A stretch of 64,000 nt of DNA, taken from Papaver somniferum (Eukaryota > Streptophyta > Magnoliopsida > Ranunculales > Papaveraceae). Where the stretch lies: NCBI RefSeq assembly GCF_003573695.1, contig NW_020635485.1, positions 211,374 to 275,373 on the forward strand, written 5' to 3'. Within the stretch, counting starts at the first letter, position 1. Each line of letters begins with the position of its first letter. The translations under genes were made by a program, and so were the position numbers. Below the pieces are notes generated by a model that searched no databases, was not told where the DNA came from, and saw only the letters and a program-made list of their open reading frames with translations. This document shows positions 23,701 through 34,501 of the stretch, piece by piece.

Positions 23701-24480
23701 TCATACCATAAATTGTCTAGAATTCTTTTTTTCGGTGTTTGCATTTAGAATCTTATTCTTGTCATAGTCTGAAACAAAATTTTCTTGAGTTAGTCGATGT
23801 TTTTTCATCTCCTTAGTCAATAACTTGCGGTCTACAACTCTTTGTTTTTCTACGGTCTTCTGATGCTCTATCAAAGTTTCCATAGTATTACTACCTCCTT
23901 CACTTGCTTCTCCATCTTGGGCAGTTTTTCTCGCCGCTCTTGCATGATTTCTTCCTAATAATTTTCTCTTAATTACAGTATTGACATTCAAGTTGGAAAT
24001 TTTGTTTCTGGTGAAGAAAATGGATTATCTGAAGGGGGATGAGATGATTGAGATGGTTGTGAAGCTGGCGTTGAAGATGAAGAAGTGTATGGTGAACTTG
24101 CAGGTATATTCTGCATGTTTGCTAACACTTCTGGATTATATTTAGGAAATATTTTCAAAATATGATAACAACTTTCATAAGCAAAATTTGTCCCATGTTT
24201 ATGGTGCCAATCAGTTCGGCACTTTCGTTCGACATCAACATCGACAAGAACGCTCTCTCGACCACGAGCAACTTGCATTATAGCAGCAACATACAAGGAA
24301 ACTTGGGCGTTGATACTAACAAAGTGACCGGACAATCCATTTGCATCATGCTCGTTGATATTCATAGTTTCTTGACGAAAGTTAGCAAATATGTTATCCC
24401 ATTGGTAGATTGTTGACTGACACCATCGATACTATCTTGTGTAAACTACACATAGTTTCTGCAAATGCTTTCATCTTCGA
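23701..24480 (-). pseudogene. Harbinger ORF2, Myb/SANT-like accessory protein
   Basis: Minus-strand fragments in two frames. First comes QWDNIFANFRQ then NINEHDANGLSGHFVSIN and DWHHKHGTNFAYESCYHILK, the tryptophan/aromatic trihelix-like block of plant Harbinger ORF2. A Ser/Pro-rich linker follows, then the conserved basic GRNHARAARK segment and a Glu/Lys-rich coiled coil with HQKTVEKQRVVDRKLL, ending near 23701. In active elements this protein helps import the transposase and bind the element ends. A TATA box (CCCTATAAATACC on minus near 24672) lies upstream. A frame change near 24000 and stops upstream of 24365 mark it as dead. Confidence 0.7.
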
Positions 24481-25184
24481 CTACGGTAAATTTTGGACCC
24501 TAATTTTCTTCTTTTGTTGTTTAGGTTGAGTATTAGATTGAGAAATATTAAAGAAATTACACAATACGAGTGAATGAAAGAGTTAGATGATGAAATTTGT
24601 TTTAGATTAACAAATGTGAAGAGCAGGGAAGAGAAGGTGTGAGTTAAAATGGTATAGAAATGTGGTATTTATAGGGGGGAGATTTATGATCGTTGGATCT
24701 GATTCTATTCAACTGTCTAAACTAGACCGTTCGGTCTTATGGAAGCCTCTAGCGGTGTAGTATCCACCTAACAGTGTAAACTAGACCAAGCGGTCCAGAC
24801 TCGACCACTCGGTAGAAACTTAACCAGGCCTGGCTAAGTGGCATATTTCCACTTAGTCAGGCCGGTTTGCCACCTCCATAGTGGGTTCTTAAATGGAAAA
24901 CGTTCATGTTTGCCACACCCATAGGAAGGGGCCTAAAGACTCCCAACTGAGTCAGCTAAATAGCTCAAGTCTTTAGGCTATGCTTACATTCCTTTTAGGT
25001 GAAGTCGTTAGTCAGTCTTTTGAATGAGTTTAAAATCTGTAACAACTCTGTAACTTCTGATCAATATCTTTTCAATATAAATAAGGTTGTAATCTCCACA
25101 GGTTAAGCGTGGTGTATATTCACCTATTTATGAGTTTTAAGTTAGTATTAACCTTCGGTCCAACCCACGCTCCAGCCTATTATC

Positions 25185-27156
25185 TTCAATGACAGTAATC
25201 ACAAATCAATTGTGCCAAATACAGATCCACCACCTAGTTACCCTATCACTTTCAGAAACAAACTTTCTTATTTGGAAAACTCAGTTCAAACCTAAATCAC
25301 AGGGTTCATTGACAGGACAAAGGAAAAAACCCCACGAACTTTACCCAATTCAGAAGCTATCAACCAGAATACTATGCGTATGAAGAACAAGATTACCTTC
25401 TTGTTAACTGGCTAAATTGCACACTAACATAAGTTGTTCTAGGCAAAGTTAATGGATTAAAAACATCCAAAGAGGTCTGGGATACCATATAAAGGCATTT
25501 TGCACCAAAAACAAAGGCACGTCAGATCAGCTCAAGAAACAACTTCATTCAATGATTAAAGAACAAAACTTTAAAAGTATTCTTTCATGAAGCTAAGAGT
25601 TTGTTTGATCAGCTTGCAGCATCAAGATATACTGGATCTGCTGATGAGATGAAGCAGTCCATAAGCAATGGGTTAAATCAAACCTATGACCCTATTGTGA
25701 CTGCATTAAGTGCAGTTGAGGATATGGAATGAAGACTTTGTATGCACATCTTCTCGCTTTTGATATGCATCTAGAACAACAACTCGCATTACTGCAGCAG
25801 ACAATAGCAAATGTTGTTTTTCCCAACTCATGTTCTTCTAGCAACACTGCTCCAAGAAAATTCAACAACCAAAACAAAGGTCCTTACAAACAAAACAACA
25901 ACCAGTTCAACCGCCGTAATCAGGTACCTCAAAGGAGTTTTAATCAACGTGAAAAAGGACCATGCCAAATCTGCAAGAAACAAAATCACACAGCTAATAG
26001 GTGTTGGTTTTGCTATAACAAGAGCAACAATAACCATCAAAGACAACCAGCAACATATATATCCCTACCTGGTGGTTCAACTGATAATCAATAGGTGACT
26101 AATACAGGTGCAACCCGTCACTTAACTGCAGATGTGAAGAACTTGACAATTCTTCATGAGTATGATGGAACTGAACAAATACATGTTGGTAATGGTGATG
26201 AGATAAACATTTCCAGTATTGGTAATGCTTCCTTCACATATCAATCAAGATGTTTCCATTTGAACAATATATATCATGTGCCACAAATCAGAACTAATTT
26301 AGTGTCATTTTTTCAGTTTTGTAAAGATAATGATATATATTTTGAGTTTCACATATCCTTTTTTTGTTGTGAAGGACAAACACACGGGGAACACACTACT
26401 ACGTGGGCTGAATAGAAATGGGCTATATATCTTTGATGAAGTTGACACTATAGACAAATTCATCAAGCCACAGTCATATATGTCATCTACTCTTCCAATT
26501 TGGCACCAACATCTAGGTCATCCTATGTTGCAAACTGTCTCTAGGATCTATCATCAATATTGTCTTCCAGTTTTGAATAAACATTTTAATTATTGTCATT
26601 CTTGCCAAATCAGTAAGAGCAAGAAACTATCTTTTTTTGTTAGCAATATTGTTTATGAAAATCTTTTAAGCTTAGTTATCTCATACGTTTGGGTATCACC
26701 TCATTTATCATGTTCTGGTTTTCGTTATTATCTGCTTATTATGGATGTATTTTCTCATTTTACATGGATTTTCCCTCTTGTTTAATGTTCAGATGCTTTA
26801 CAAACCTTTTTTTTTTCATAAACAAGTTAAGAATCTCACAGATCATAAAATAAAAGTGTTCCAATTGGATAATGCTTTGGAATACAAGAAGTTCACAGAT
26901 CTCAATGATTCAGGCATCCAACTTAGGTTCTCTTGTCCACATACTTAACCTTAAAATTGCATAGTTGAACGTCGTATAAGACATGTAGCTTCCATGCCCA
27001 CATTCCAAGTTCTTATTGGGATGGTGCTTTTACCACTACTTGTTATCTCATTAATAGGCTTCCTAAATCCAATTCAAAAACTAACACACCACTAGAACTC
27101 CTATTTAACAGAAAACCTGATTGCTTATTCTTATTGATAATTTTTGGGTGTTTGGA
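25185..27156 (+). pseudogene. Copia gag-protease-integrase relic
   Basis: The Gag N-terminus has LSETNFLIWKTQFKP (the UBN2/DUF4219-type start). A large deletion and stops follow, then a Gln/Asn-rich stretch with the knuckle CQICKKQNHTANRC (intact CCHC). The protease core reads VTNTGATRHLT: the catalytic Asp of D-(T/S)-G-A is Asn, and the Trp codon before it is TAG. Integrase shows the HHCC zinc domain (WHQHLGH ... CHSCQISKSKK), the first catalytic Asp (MDVFSHFTW) and the second (FQLDNALEY). Several frame changes occur. Reading stops at FGCL, where the palindromic element is inserted. Confidence 0.85.
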
Positions 27157-27161
27157 ATTAC

Positions 27162-29939
27162 TGATAGGTGTCTAAATAACCTTAATATTTATCTATTGTT
27201 TATGCTTTCTTTGCTAAGTTTTCTTGTAAATTATGTATCTTTTGTTTAGTTTTGAGTTTTAGGTACTTTGAAGTCGTTTGGAACAAATGAAGAAGAAATA
27301 GCGCAAAAATCTCATCTCATGTGCAACTGTTGTTGGAGGCGGATTATTTTTTAGTATTTTCTTTTATCTCTTCATCTCTGGCTGAAAAGCATGTCAGCTT
27401 TAGTGATGCAAATTTTGTCTGAAAAGCATGACAGCTTCAATGATGTATAGAATTGAAGGAAAGAAGTGGATCTGAGAAATAAAAGACGGCTGTCGTTGGT
27501 GGAAGAATGCAAGGGAAGAAAAAGCACCAAAATGGGTTACATCTATGCACGCGGCTAAAGCTCATTGGAAGCCAAGGATATTGGCAACGAAGCTGGAGCT
27601 AAAGAGAATTTAATTCTCTTTGTTGCGGTCTGGAAAATACAAGGGCATGGACTTAAAATGAGACAATATGAAGTTTTTGACATGGGCATAACAGCTCGGA
27701 AGTTACAAGCCTGGAAACCTGCTGAAATAAAAGAGTGTCAGAAGCCCATCAAGGGTCAACAGTTCTACTAAATCCGACAAGGGGAAGCCATGGAAGTGGC
27801 TAATGTGGATGGATTTTCGAGCTGAATTATGTTTGATTTGGAGGAGAATTGGGGCAGTTTTATGCCTGAAATCCAGTCGAGAGAAGCTGTTTATGCCATG
27901 GATTCTGTTGGGTGTTTGGGTGAATTAGTGGCTCGATATTGTGAGGAGATTGTAGTTGAAGACTGCAGGTTGATTTGGATTCGAAATGGATGAGAAACTG
28001 AACTATTTGGTGTTTTTGATTGTTATGGTGAGATGAATTAACAGAGAGATTGAGAAGAGATTTGATCAAATGGGAATAATTATGATATAGGTTTGCAAGA
28101 GAAGATCGAGAAAAGGGTTTTTTGAGAACTGAGAACAAGAAATTGAGGATTCAAAAGCTACGGTTTCCTGTGACATTGAGTAATGAAGAATTAGGGCACA
28201 AATTCATTTTGGGTTTCGATGGAATTGATGTCACTGAGAAAAGGAATTGAAGCTGCTGGTATTTGAGATGAAATCGAAGATCAAAAAGGTACATAAGGGT
28301 TTTAGCTGAATTGATTTTGTGTTCAAGATGGAGGAAATGAGCTGTAGATGGTTCGAGCTGAAATTGCAGGAGGTATTGGGTCTGAAATTGAAGGTGGAGG
28401 TTGCAGTTCCGTGGGTTCTTAGTTCTGGGTTAGATGTATGTTAGGACCGGGGGTTGAACTGGTGGTGTTTGAGCACAACAAAGAAGAAGGTGAATGGGTT
28501 GTTATTGCAGTGATGTGCTACTGTTGTGGTCAAATGGGTGTTATTGTAGAACTGCAGGAAAGTGGCCATGGTAACAGTTTTTGTGACAGTGCAGGTGGAA
28601 TTGAAGCTGAATGCAGCTGTTGTAGGGAGCTGATTGTGTTGTCACTGCAGTTTGAAATGGAGAAGGAACTGAGCTGCTGCCACTGAACATGGTACTAAGA
28701 GTGGTATAGAGTTGTTGCCTGTAAGATGGAGACAGTAAAAAAGACGCTGTTGATTTGAGCTGAGAAGTGGCTGGATAATTCAAGGTTGTGCAGTTCATAA
28801 GTGCAATGGCTTGGTCTGAGGAGTTATGGAGCTGACTGTTAACTGAGCTGAGATGCAAGAATGGACACGAACTGACGATGCTGTTACAGAGGAGATGGAA
28901 ATCAGGTGGAGTAATGGATTGTTTGACTTGGGTTCTGGTGATCCATGGAAGAAACAGCAAGGGAGTAAAGGCATATGCAGTGACTGGTTCTGGAGGTGGT
29001 AATAAATGGATTTTGTTGTGTCGAGCGTGCTAAGAAATGATGTTGTTGCCTGATGTATCTGTGTTGGTGGTAGCCTTAGTTGAGCCAGGGAGAGATGCAG
29101 ATGTTGTGAAACTGGAATGGCAAGAATGAAGTTGCATGAATAAATTGACACAGTGCAGTTAAATGGTCCTTTTAGAGCAGGCATGAACTGGGGTGGTGTG
29201 CGAGTTGCTGTGACAGCTTGATGGTGAAGCAGTGGTGATATTGAACTCATGGAGGAGATGCAGATAGAGAATGGGAGCAGTTTTGCAATTAGCTGGTAGC
29301 GCTTGAACTGAAGGGGATGTGTTTGAATTGAGCTACAGATGTATGCAATGGGTACAAGTGTTGCCGGAAGTAATGGAATGGTGATTGTATGGGTTATTGC
29401 CAGAATTGTGAAAATGCAGTGGAGGTTGGTTATTACAAATTCAGGTGGAAGAAGGATTTGAAGGCGCTGTTGCATTTTCCATGGTTCCATAAGTTAGTGT
29501 TGGCAGTGTGCAGGGCATGGTGTTGTCGCAGTGCTAGTTCTGCTGAATTAGATGCCGAGAAACAAGCCATAAAATTAAGCTCTTGCCGCGGATAGATGTA
29601 TGTTAGGAACGACGCAGAGAAGGATGCCTGAGTTGCAGCTGGAATTTGCACTGTCAGTTCCACAAAAATTGACAGGCATAGCAAGCGATGGACCTAATGG
29701 GCTGGACCCGGTTTGACACATAGAAATGCTTGGGCTTATTTTGACCGGGCTTAGTTATCAGAGACTTGCAATCCAGTTTTGGGAATGAAAAAAGATGGCG
29801 GTGATATAAAAAAAGGGTTTCATTCTATCATATTGAATCTCATCTTCTACTTTTGCCTAGGGTTTAGAAACATGAAAGTTTTTCTCTTTCTTGTTGTTAT
29901 GAACTCCTTTGATATGAGTACCTAGTTTTATCACTGGTT
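27162..29939 (+). repeat. Left arm of palindrome (LTR in + orientation)
   Basis: Begins TGATAGGTGTCTAAATAACC and runs 2.8 kb to TTTTATCACTGGTT. It is the reverse complement of 29974-34226 once the solo LTR is removed, with scattered substitutions and small indels. Open frames up to 231 codons occur (28795-29490, minus) and recur broken in the other arm. Their composition is low-complexity and no family is recognised, so I treat the arm as non-coding LTR sequence. Confidence 0.88.
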
Positions 29940-29973
29940 CAATATGATAGGTGTCTAAACCCTAGGTACTCTT
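29940..29973. repeat. Palindrome centre (34-nt spacer)
   Basis: The spacer between the arms contains ATGATAGGTGTCTAAACCC, a second copy of the LTR's first bases. A template switch or self-priming event using LTR-terminal homology could leave such a trace (inference). Confidence 0.7.
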
Positions 29974-32900
29974 AACCAATGATAAAACTAGGTACTCGTA
30001 TCAAAGGAGTTCATAACAAGAAGAAAGAGAAAAACTTTCATGTTTCTAAACCCTAGGCAAAAATAGAAGATGAGATTCGATATGATAGAATGAAACCCTC
30101 TTTTTATATCACTGCCATCTTTTTTCATTCCCAAAATTGGATTGCAAGTCTCTGATAACTAAGCCCGGTCAAAATAAGCCCAAGCATTTCTATGTGTCAA
30201 ACCGGGTCCAGCCCATTAGGTCAATTGCTTGTTATGCCTGTCAATTTTTGTGGAATTGACAGTGCAAATTCCAGCTGCAACTCAGGCATCCTTCTTTGCG
30301 TCGTTCCTAACATACATCTATCCCCGGCAAGAGCTTAATTTTATGGCTTGTTTCTCGGCATCTAATTAGCCAGAACTAGCACTGCGACAACATCATGCCC
30401 TGCACACTGCCAACACTAACTTATGGAACCATGGAAAATGCAACAACGCCTTCAAATCCTTCTTCCACCTGAATTTGTAATAACCAACCTGATAGGCACA
30501 TTTTTGTGTCTTTTATAATCTCAATTGTATATAGTGTTAGTGCTCGATTCTATACTTATTTGGTTAATTTATTTGTAGGTGTTTTTAGAAGAATAAGGTT
30601 TTGCGGCGAAATTGGCTGAGAATGCGGCGTTTGGACCTCCGTTGATAGAGTACCGGAAGCGCCCCAGGAATACCCCGGAGGAACCCCGAAAAAGTGCGAA
30701 AAATGTCCCAGAAAAATCACTATACGTACCCTCGATTTTGGATAAGGGGTAACCTAATTACTAAGGGGTGACCTATTTCCAGGCAGATGCTAAAAGGAGA
30801 ACAACACAGGATAGGGGGACACCCACCTTCTTCACGATTTGAATCAAAAAGATTTGGCGGGAAAAGATACCTCACGTCTGCAGATTTTGGACGTGAAACT
30901 TTGGGAAGTTTTAAAGAGATTCAACACCGGAAATTGATTGGGTTGGACTTCTCATGGCTAGACAAGTTTACTAGAAGCAATTGGATCGATCGAATTGGGC
31001 TGGAATGGCCGGAAAAGGGAAATAGAGGTGAATAAGGAAAACGGTCCCTGTGAGCTTGTTTTAGGAAATTCAGAGAGACTAAAGACCTAGAACTCTTTCC
31101 AAAGATACATATATATCTAAGGAAGAGTTTGAAATAAGTGGAAAAGCTCAGAAACGCGTAAAACAAATTTGGGAAGCGATTATTGCCGTGACTGCCAAGA
31201 AAGGAAAAAGGGAATTTTGATGCGATCTGGGAAAGATTCAATGACCCTTTTGTGTATAAATAGGATGCTTAGGTCTCCTAGAAGAAAAACGGAGAAGTTT
31301 GGGGTCGAGAGGAGAGCTCAGGAGGCGAGAATCAGAGATTAAGAGGAAGCCCGTCTCTGCTGTTGCTGCCGCCATTGAAGAGCACGCATAACAGACTCTC
31401 ACATACAGTCGTTCTTCTACAGTGACAAGGACTGACGCTAGACAGTCTTAAAACAACAGCAACAAAAGCAGTTCAGTTTTATCGTTCTTTTCTGGACGCC
31501 TTCTATGGGTCGCAGATTCACTGATTTTATTCTTTTCACTCTTTTAATCAACTTTTGGGCTATAAACATGTATTTTGAGCAATTGATTAATATGAGGAGC
31601 TAAACCCCATTACTGGGATGACGGAGGAAGCCCTATTTCACGCATGTGGTAATTCTAATAATTCTTTTATGACTATTTGCATTGATTTTTAATCGATTTA
31701 TGATTTTTATTGAATGGGTGTGATTTCGATTTATGCTTGGTATATGTATTTTTGATACATCATGCTTTTGATTTACAATCGTTGCTTTTCAAAATCTACT
31801 TTTTAGCAAAGAATAAGAATCCATATTTTTAATATTTGATCTATAATTGATTGGAATTATTATTTGAATCACATGAATGGAATTTGGTGGAATCCTGAGT
31901 CTCAGTCTCTCTCGACATTGTGAAAAACCTTTTGTATATATATTTTCTATTTTTATTTTAAGTTTAGAACTCAATCTTATCATGTCCGAGTTGAACGAAC
32001 TTTACTACCACTTTTAAAACTACATCACAACCTCCACTGCATTTTCACAATTCTGGTAATAACCCATACAATCACCATTCCATTACTTCCGGCAACACTT
32101 GTACCCATTGCATACATCCGTAGCTCAATTCAAACACATCCCCTTCAGTTCAAGCGCCACCAGCTAATTGCAAAACTGCTCCCATTCTCTATCTACATCT
32201 CCTCCATGAGTTCAATATCTCCATTGCTTCACCATCAAGCTGTCACAACCACTCGCACACCACCCTAGTTCATGCCTGCTCTAAAAGGACCATTTAACTG
32301 CACTGTCTCAATTTATTCATGCAACTTCATTCTTGCCATTCCAGTTTCACAACATCTGCATCTCTCCCTGGCTCAACTAAGGCTACCACCAACACAGATA
32401 CATCAGGCAGCAACATCATTTCTTAGCACGCTCGACACAACAAAATCCATTTATTACCACCTCCAGAACCAGTCACTGCATATTACTTTACTCCCTTGTT
32501 GTTTCTTCCATTGATCACCAGAACCCAAGTCAAACAATCCATTACTCCACCTGATTTCCATCTCCTCCGTAACAACATCGTCAGTTCGTGTCCATTCTTG
32601 CATCTCAGCTTAGTTAACAGTCAGCTCCATAACTCCTCATACCAAGCCATTGCACTTATGAACTGCACAACCTTGAATTATCCAGCCACTTCTCAGCTCA
32701 AATCAACAACGTCGTTTTTACTGTCTTCATCTTACAGGCAACAACTCTATACCACTCTTAGTACCATGTTCAGTGGCAGCAGCTCAGTTCCTTCTCCATT
32801 TCAAATTGCAGTGACAACACAATCAGCTCCCTGCAACAGCTGCATTCAGCTTCAATCCCACCTGCACTGTCACAAAAACTGTTACCATGGCCACTTCTCC

Positions 32901-34226
32901 TGCAGTTCTACAATAACACCCATTTGACCACAACAGTAGCACATCACTGCAACAACAACCCATTCTTCTTCTTCTTTGTTGTGCTCAAACACCACCAGTT
33001 CAACCCCTGGTCCTAACATACATCTAACCCAGAACTAAGAACCCACGGAACTGCAACCTCCACCTTCAATTTCAGACCCAATACCTCCTGCAATTTCAGC
33101 TCGAACCATCTACAGCTCATCTCAAATACCAGCAGCTTCAATTCTTTTTCTCAGTGACATCAATTCCATCGAAACCCAGAATGAATATGTGCCCTAATTC
33201 TTCATTACTCAATGTCACAGGAAACCATAGCTTTTGAATCCTCAATTTCTTGTTCTCAGTTCTCAACAAACCATTTTCTCGATCTTCTCTTGCAAACCTA
33301 TATCATAATTATTCCCATTTGCTCAAATCTCTTCTCAATCTCTTTATTAATTCATCTCACCATAACAATCAAAAACACCAAATAGTTCAATTTCTCATCC
33401 ATTTCGAACCCAAATCAACCTGCAGTCTTTAGCTGAAATCTCCTCACAATATCGAGCCACTAATTCACCCAAACACCCAACAGAATCCATGGTATCAACA
33501 GCTTCTCTCGACTGGATTTCAGGCATAAAACTGACCCAATTCTCCTCCAAATCAAACACAATTCAGCTTCAAAACCCATCCACATTAGCCACTTCCATGG
33601 CTTCCTCTTGTCGGCTTCAGTAGAACTGTTGACCCTTGATGGGCTTCTGGCACTCTTTTATTTCAGAAGGTTTCCAGGCTTGTAACTGCCGAGCTGTTAT
33701 GCCCATGTCAAAAACTTCAGATTGTCTCATTTCAAGTCCATGCCCTTGTATTTTCCAGACCGCAACAAAGAGAATTAAATTCTCTTTAGCTCCAGCTTCG
33801 CTGGTAATATCCTTGGCCTCCAATGATCTTTAGCCGCGTGCATAGATGTAATCCACTTTGGCGCTTTTTCTTCCCTTGCATTCTTCCACCAACGGCAGCC
33901 GTCTTTTATTTCTCAGATCCACTTCTTTCCTTCAATTATATACATCACTAAAGTTGTCATGTTTTTCAGACAAAATTTGCATCACTAAAGCTGACATGCT
34001 TTTCAGCCAAATATGAAAAGATAAAAGCAAATAGTAAGAAATAATCCGCCTCCAACAACAGTTGCACATGAGATGGGATTTTTGCGCTGTTTCTTCTTCT
34101 TTTGTTCCAAACGACTCCAAAGTAACTAAAACCCAAAACTAAACAAAAGATACATAATTTAAAAGAAAAATTAGCAAAGAAAGCATAAAAAATAGATAAA
34201 TATTAAGGTGTTTTAGATACCTATCA
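29974..34226 (-). repeat. Right arm of palindrome (LTR in - orientation), with inserted solo LTR
   Basis: Reverse-complement partner of the left arm. It reads outward to TTTAGATACCTATCA at 34226, adjacent to the polypurine tract. It is about 2.7 kb after removal of the 30490-32027 insertion and one TSD copy. The arms differ at the outer LTR terminus (GGTATC here, GGTGTC at left). Confidence 0.88.
30490..32027 (+). repeat. Solo LTR of a Ty3/gypsy-type element
   Basis: Starts TGATAGGCACATTTTTGTG, ends AAACTACATCA and is flanked by CAACC (30485-30489, 32028-32032). Removing it restores ATAACCAACCTCCACTGC, exactly complementary to the left arm near 29425. It contains a TATA box (GTGTATAAATAGG near 31253) and a downstream GAGGAGCTAAACCCC block of a style I associate with Tat/Ogre LTRs. 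No internal region remains, as expected after LTR-LTR recombination. Confidence 0.88.
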
Positions 34227-34241
34227 AATTCCCCCACATTT
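34227..34241 (-). promoter_or_regulatory. Polypurine tract of gypsy-type derivative
   Basis: On the minus strand AAATGTGGGGGAATT abuts the LTR start TGATAGG. It is the plus-strand primer and fixes the element's orientation. Confidence 0.8.
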
Positions 34242-34501
34242 AGACTTTGCTAGTCCTCGAGAAAATCAAACAAAATAACTCTAAAACATACATACAACTC
34301 CGTCTCGTCGAGGCTACGGTTACTCTTAGCATGAATAACACGCCTTTAAACCCCTAGGTGTCCCTAGTGGACGAGTTATAGTCTCGCGAAGGTTTACAAG
34401 AGGTCTACCTACAAAACCTATATTTCCAACTCCGGCTACCTGTGAAAATTTAATGGCACTTAACAATTTTTATTCGATGGCATACAATTAATGGTTACAA
34501 G

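Larger units (their letters stand above)
3125..24933 (+). mobile_element. PIF/Harbinger DNA transposon, split by nested insertions
   Basis: The termini are flanked by TAA (3122-3124 and 24934-24936), the 3-bp W-centred target typical of PIF/Harbinger. The ends are an imperfect inverted repeat: both start GGCC and share TTCCTATGG a few bases inside, and GGCAAACCGG recurs sub-terminally. Each end has an inward-facing TATA box (tctataaattc near 3329, and its counterpart near 24672 on minus), matching the two convergent element genes: transposase on plus (3438-4788) and a Myb/SANT-like ORF2 on minus (about 23701-24480). An LTR element occupies 5670-23581, so the Harbinger itself is only about 3.9 kb. 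Both genes are broken, so it cannot be autonomous now. Confidence 0.75.

Noticed and set aside
28795..29490. 231-codon open frame on minus (and a broken twin at 32100-32930)
   Set aside because: It lies in the palindromic LTR arms, is low-complexity (Leu/Ser/Thr/Pro/His-rich), and is broken differently in the two arms; no domain recognised. Best explained as chance open frame in LTR DNA.
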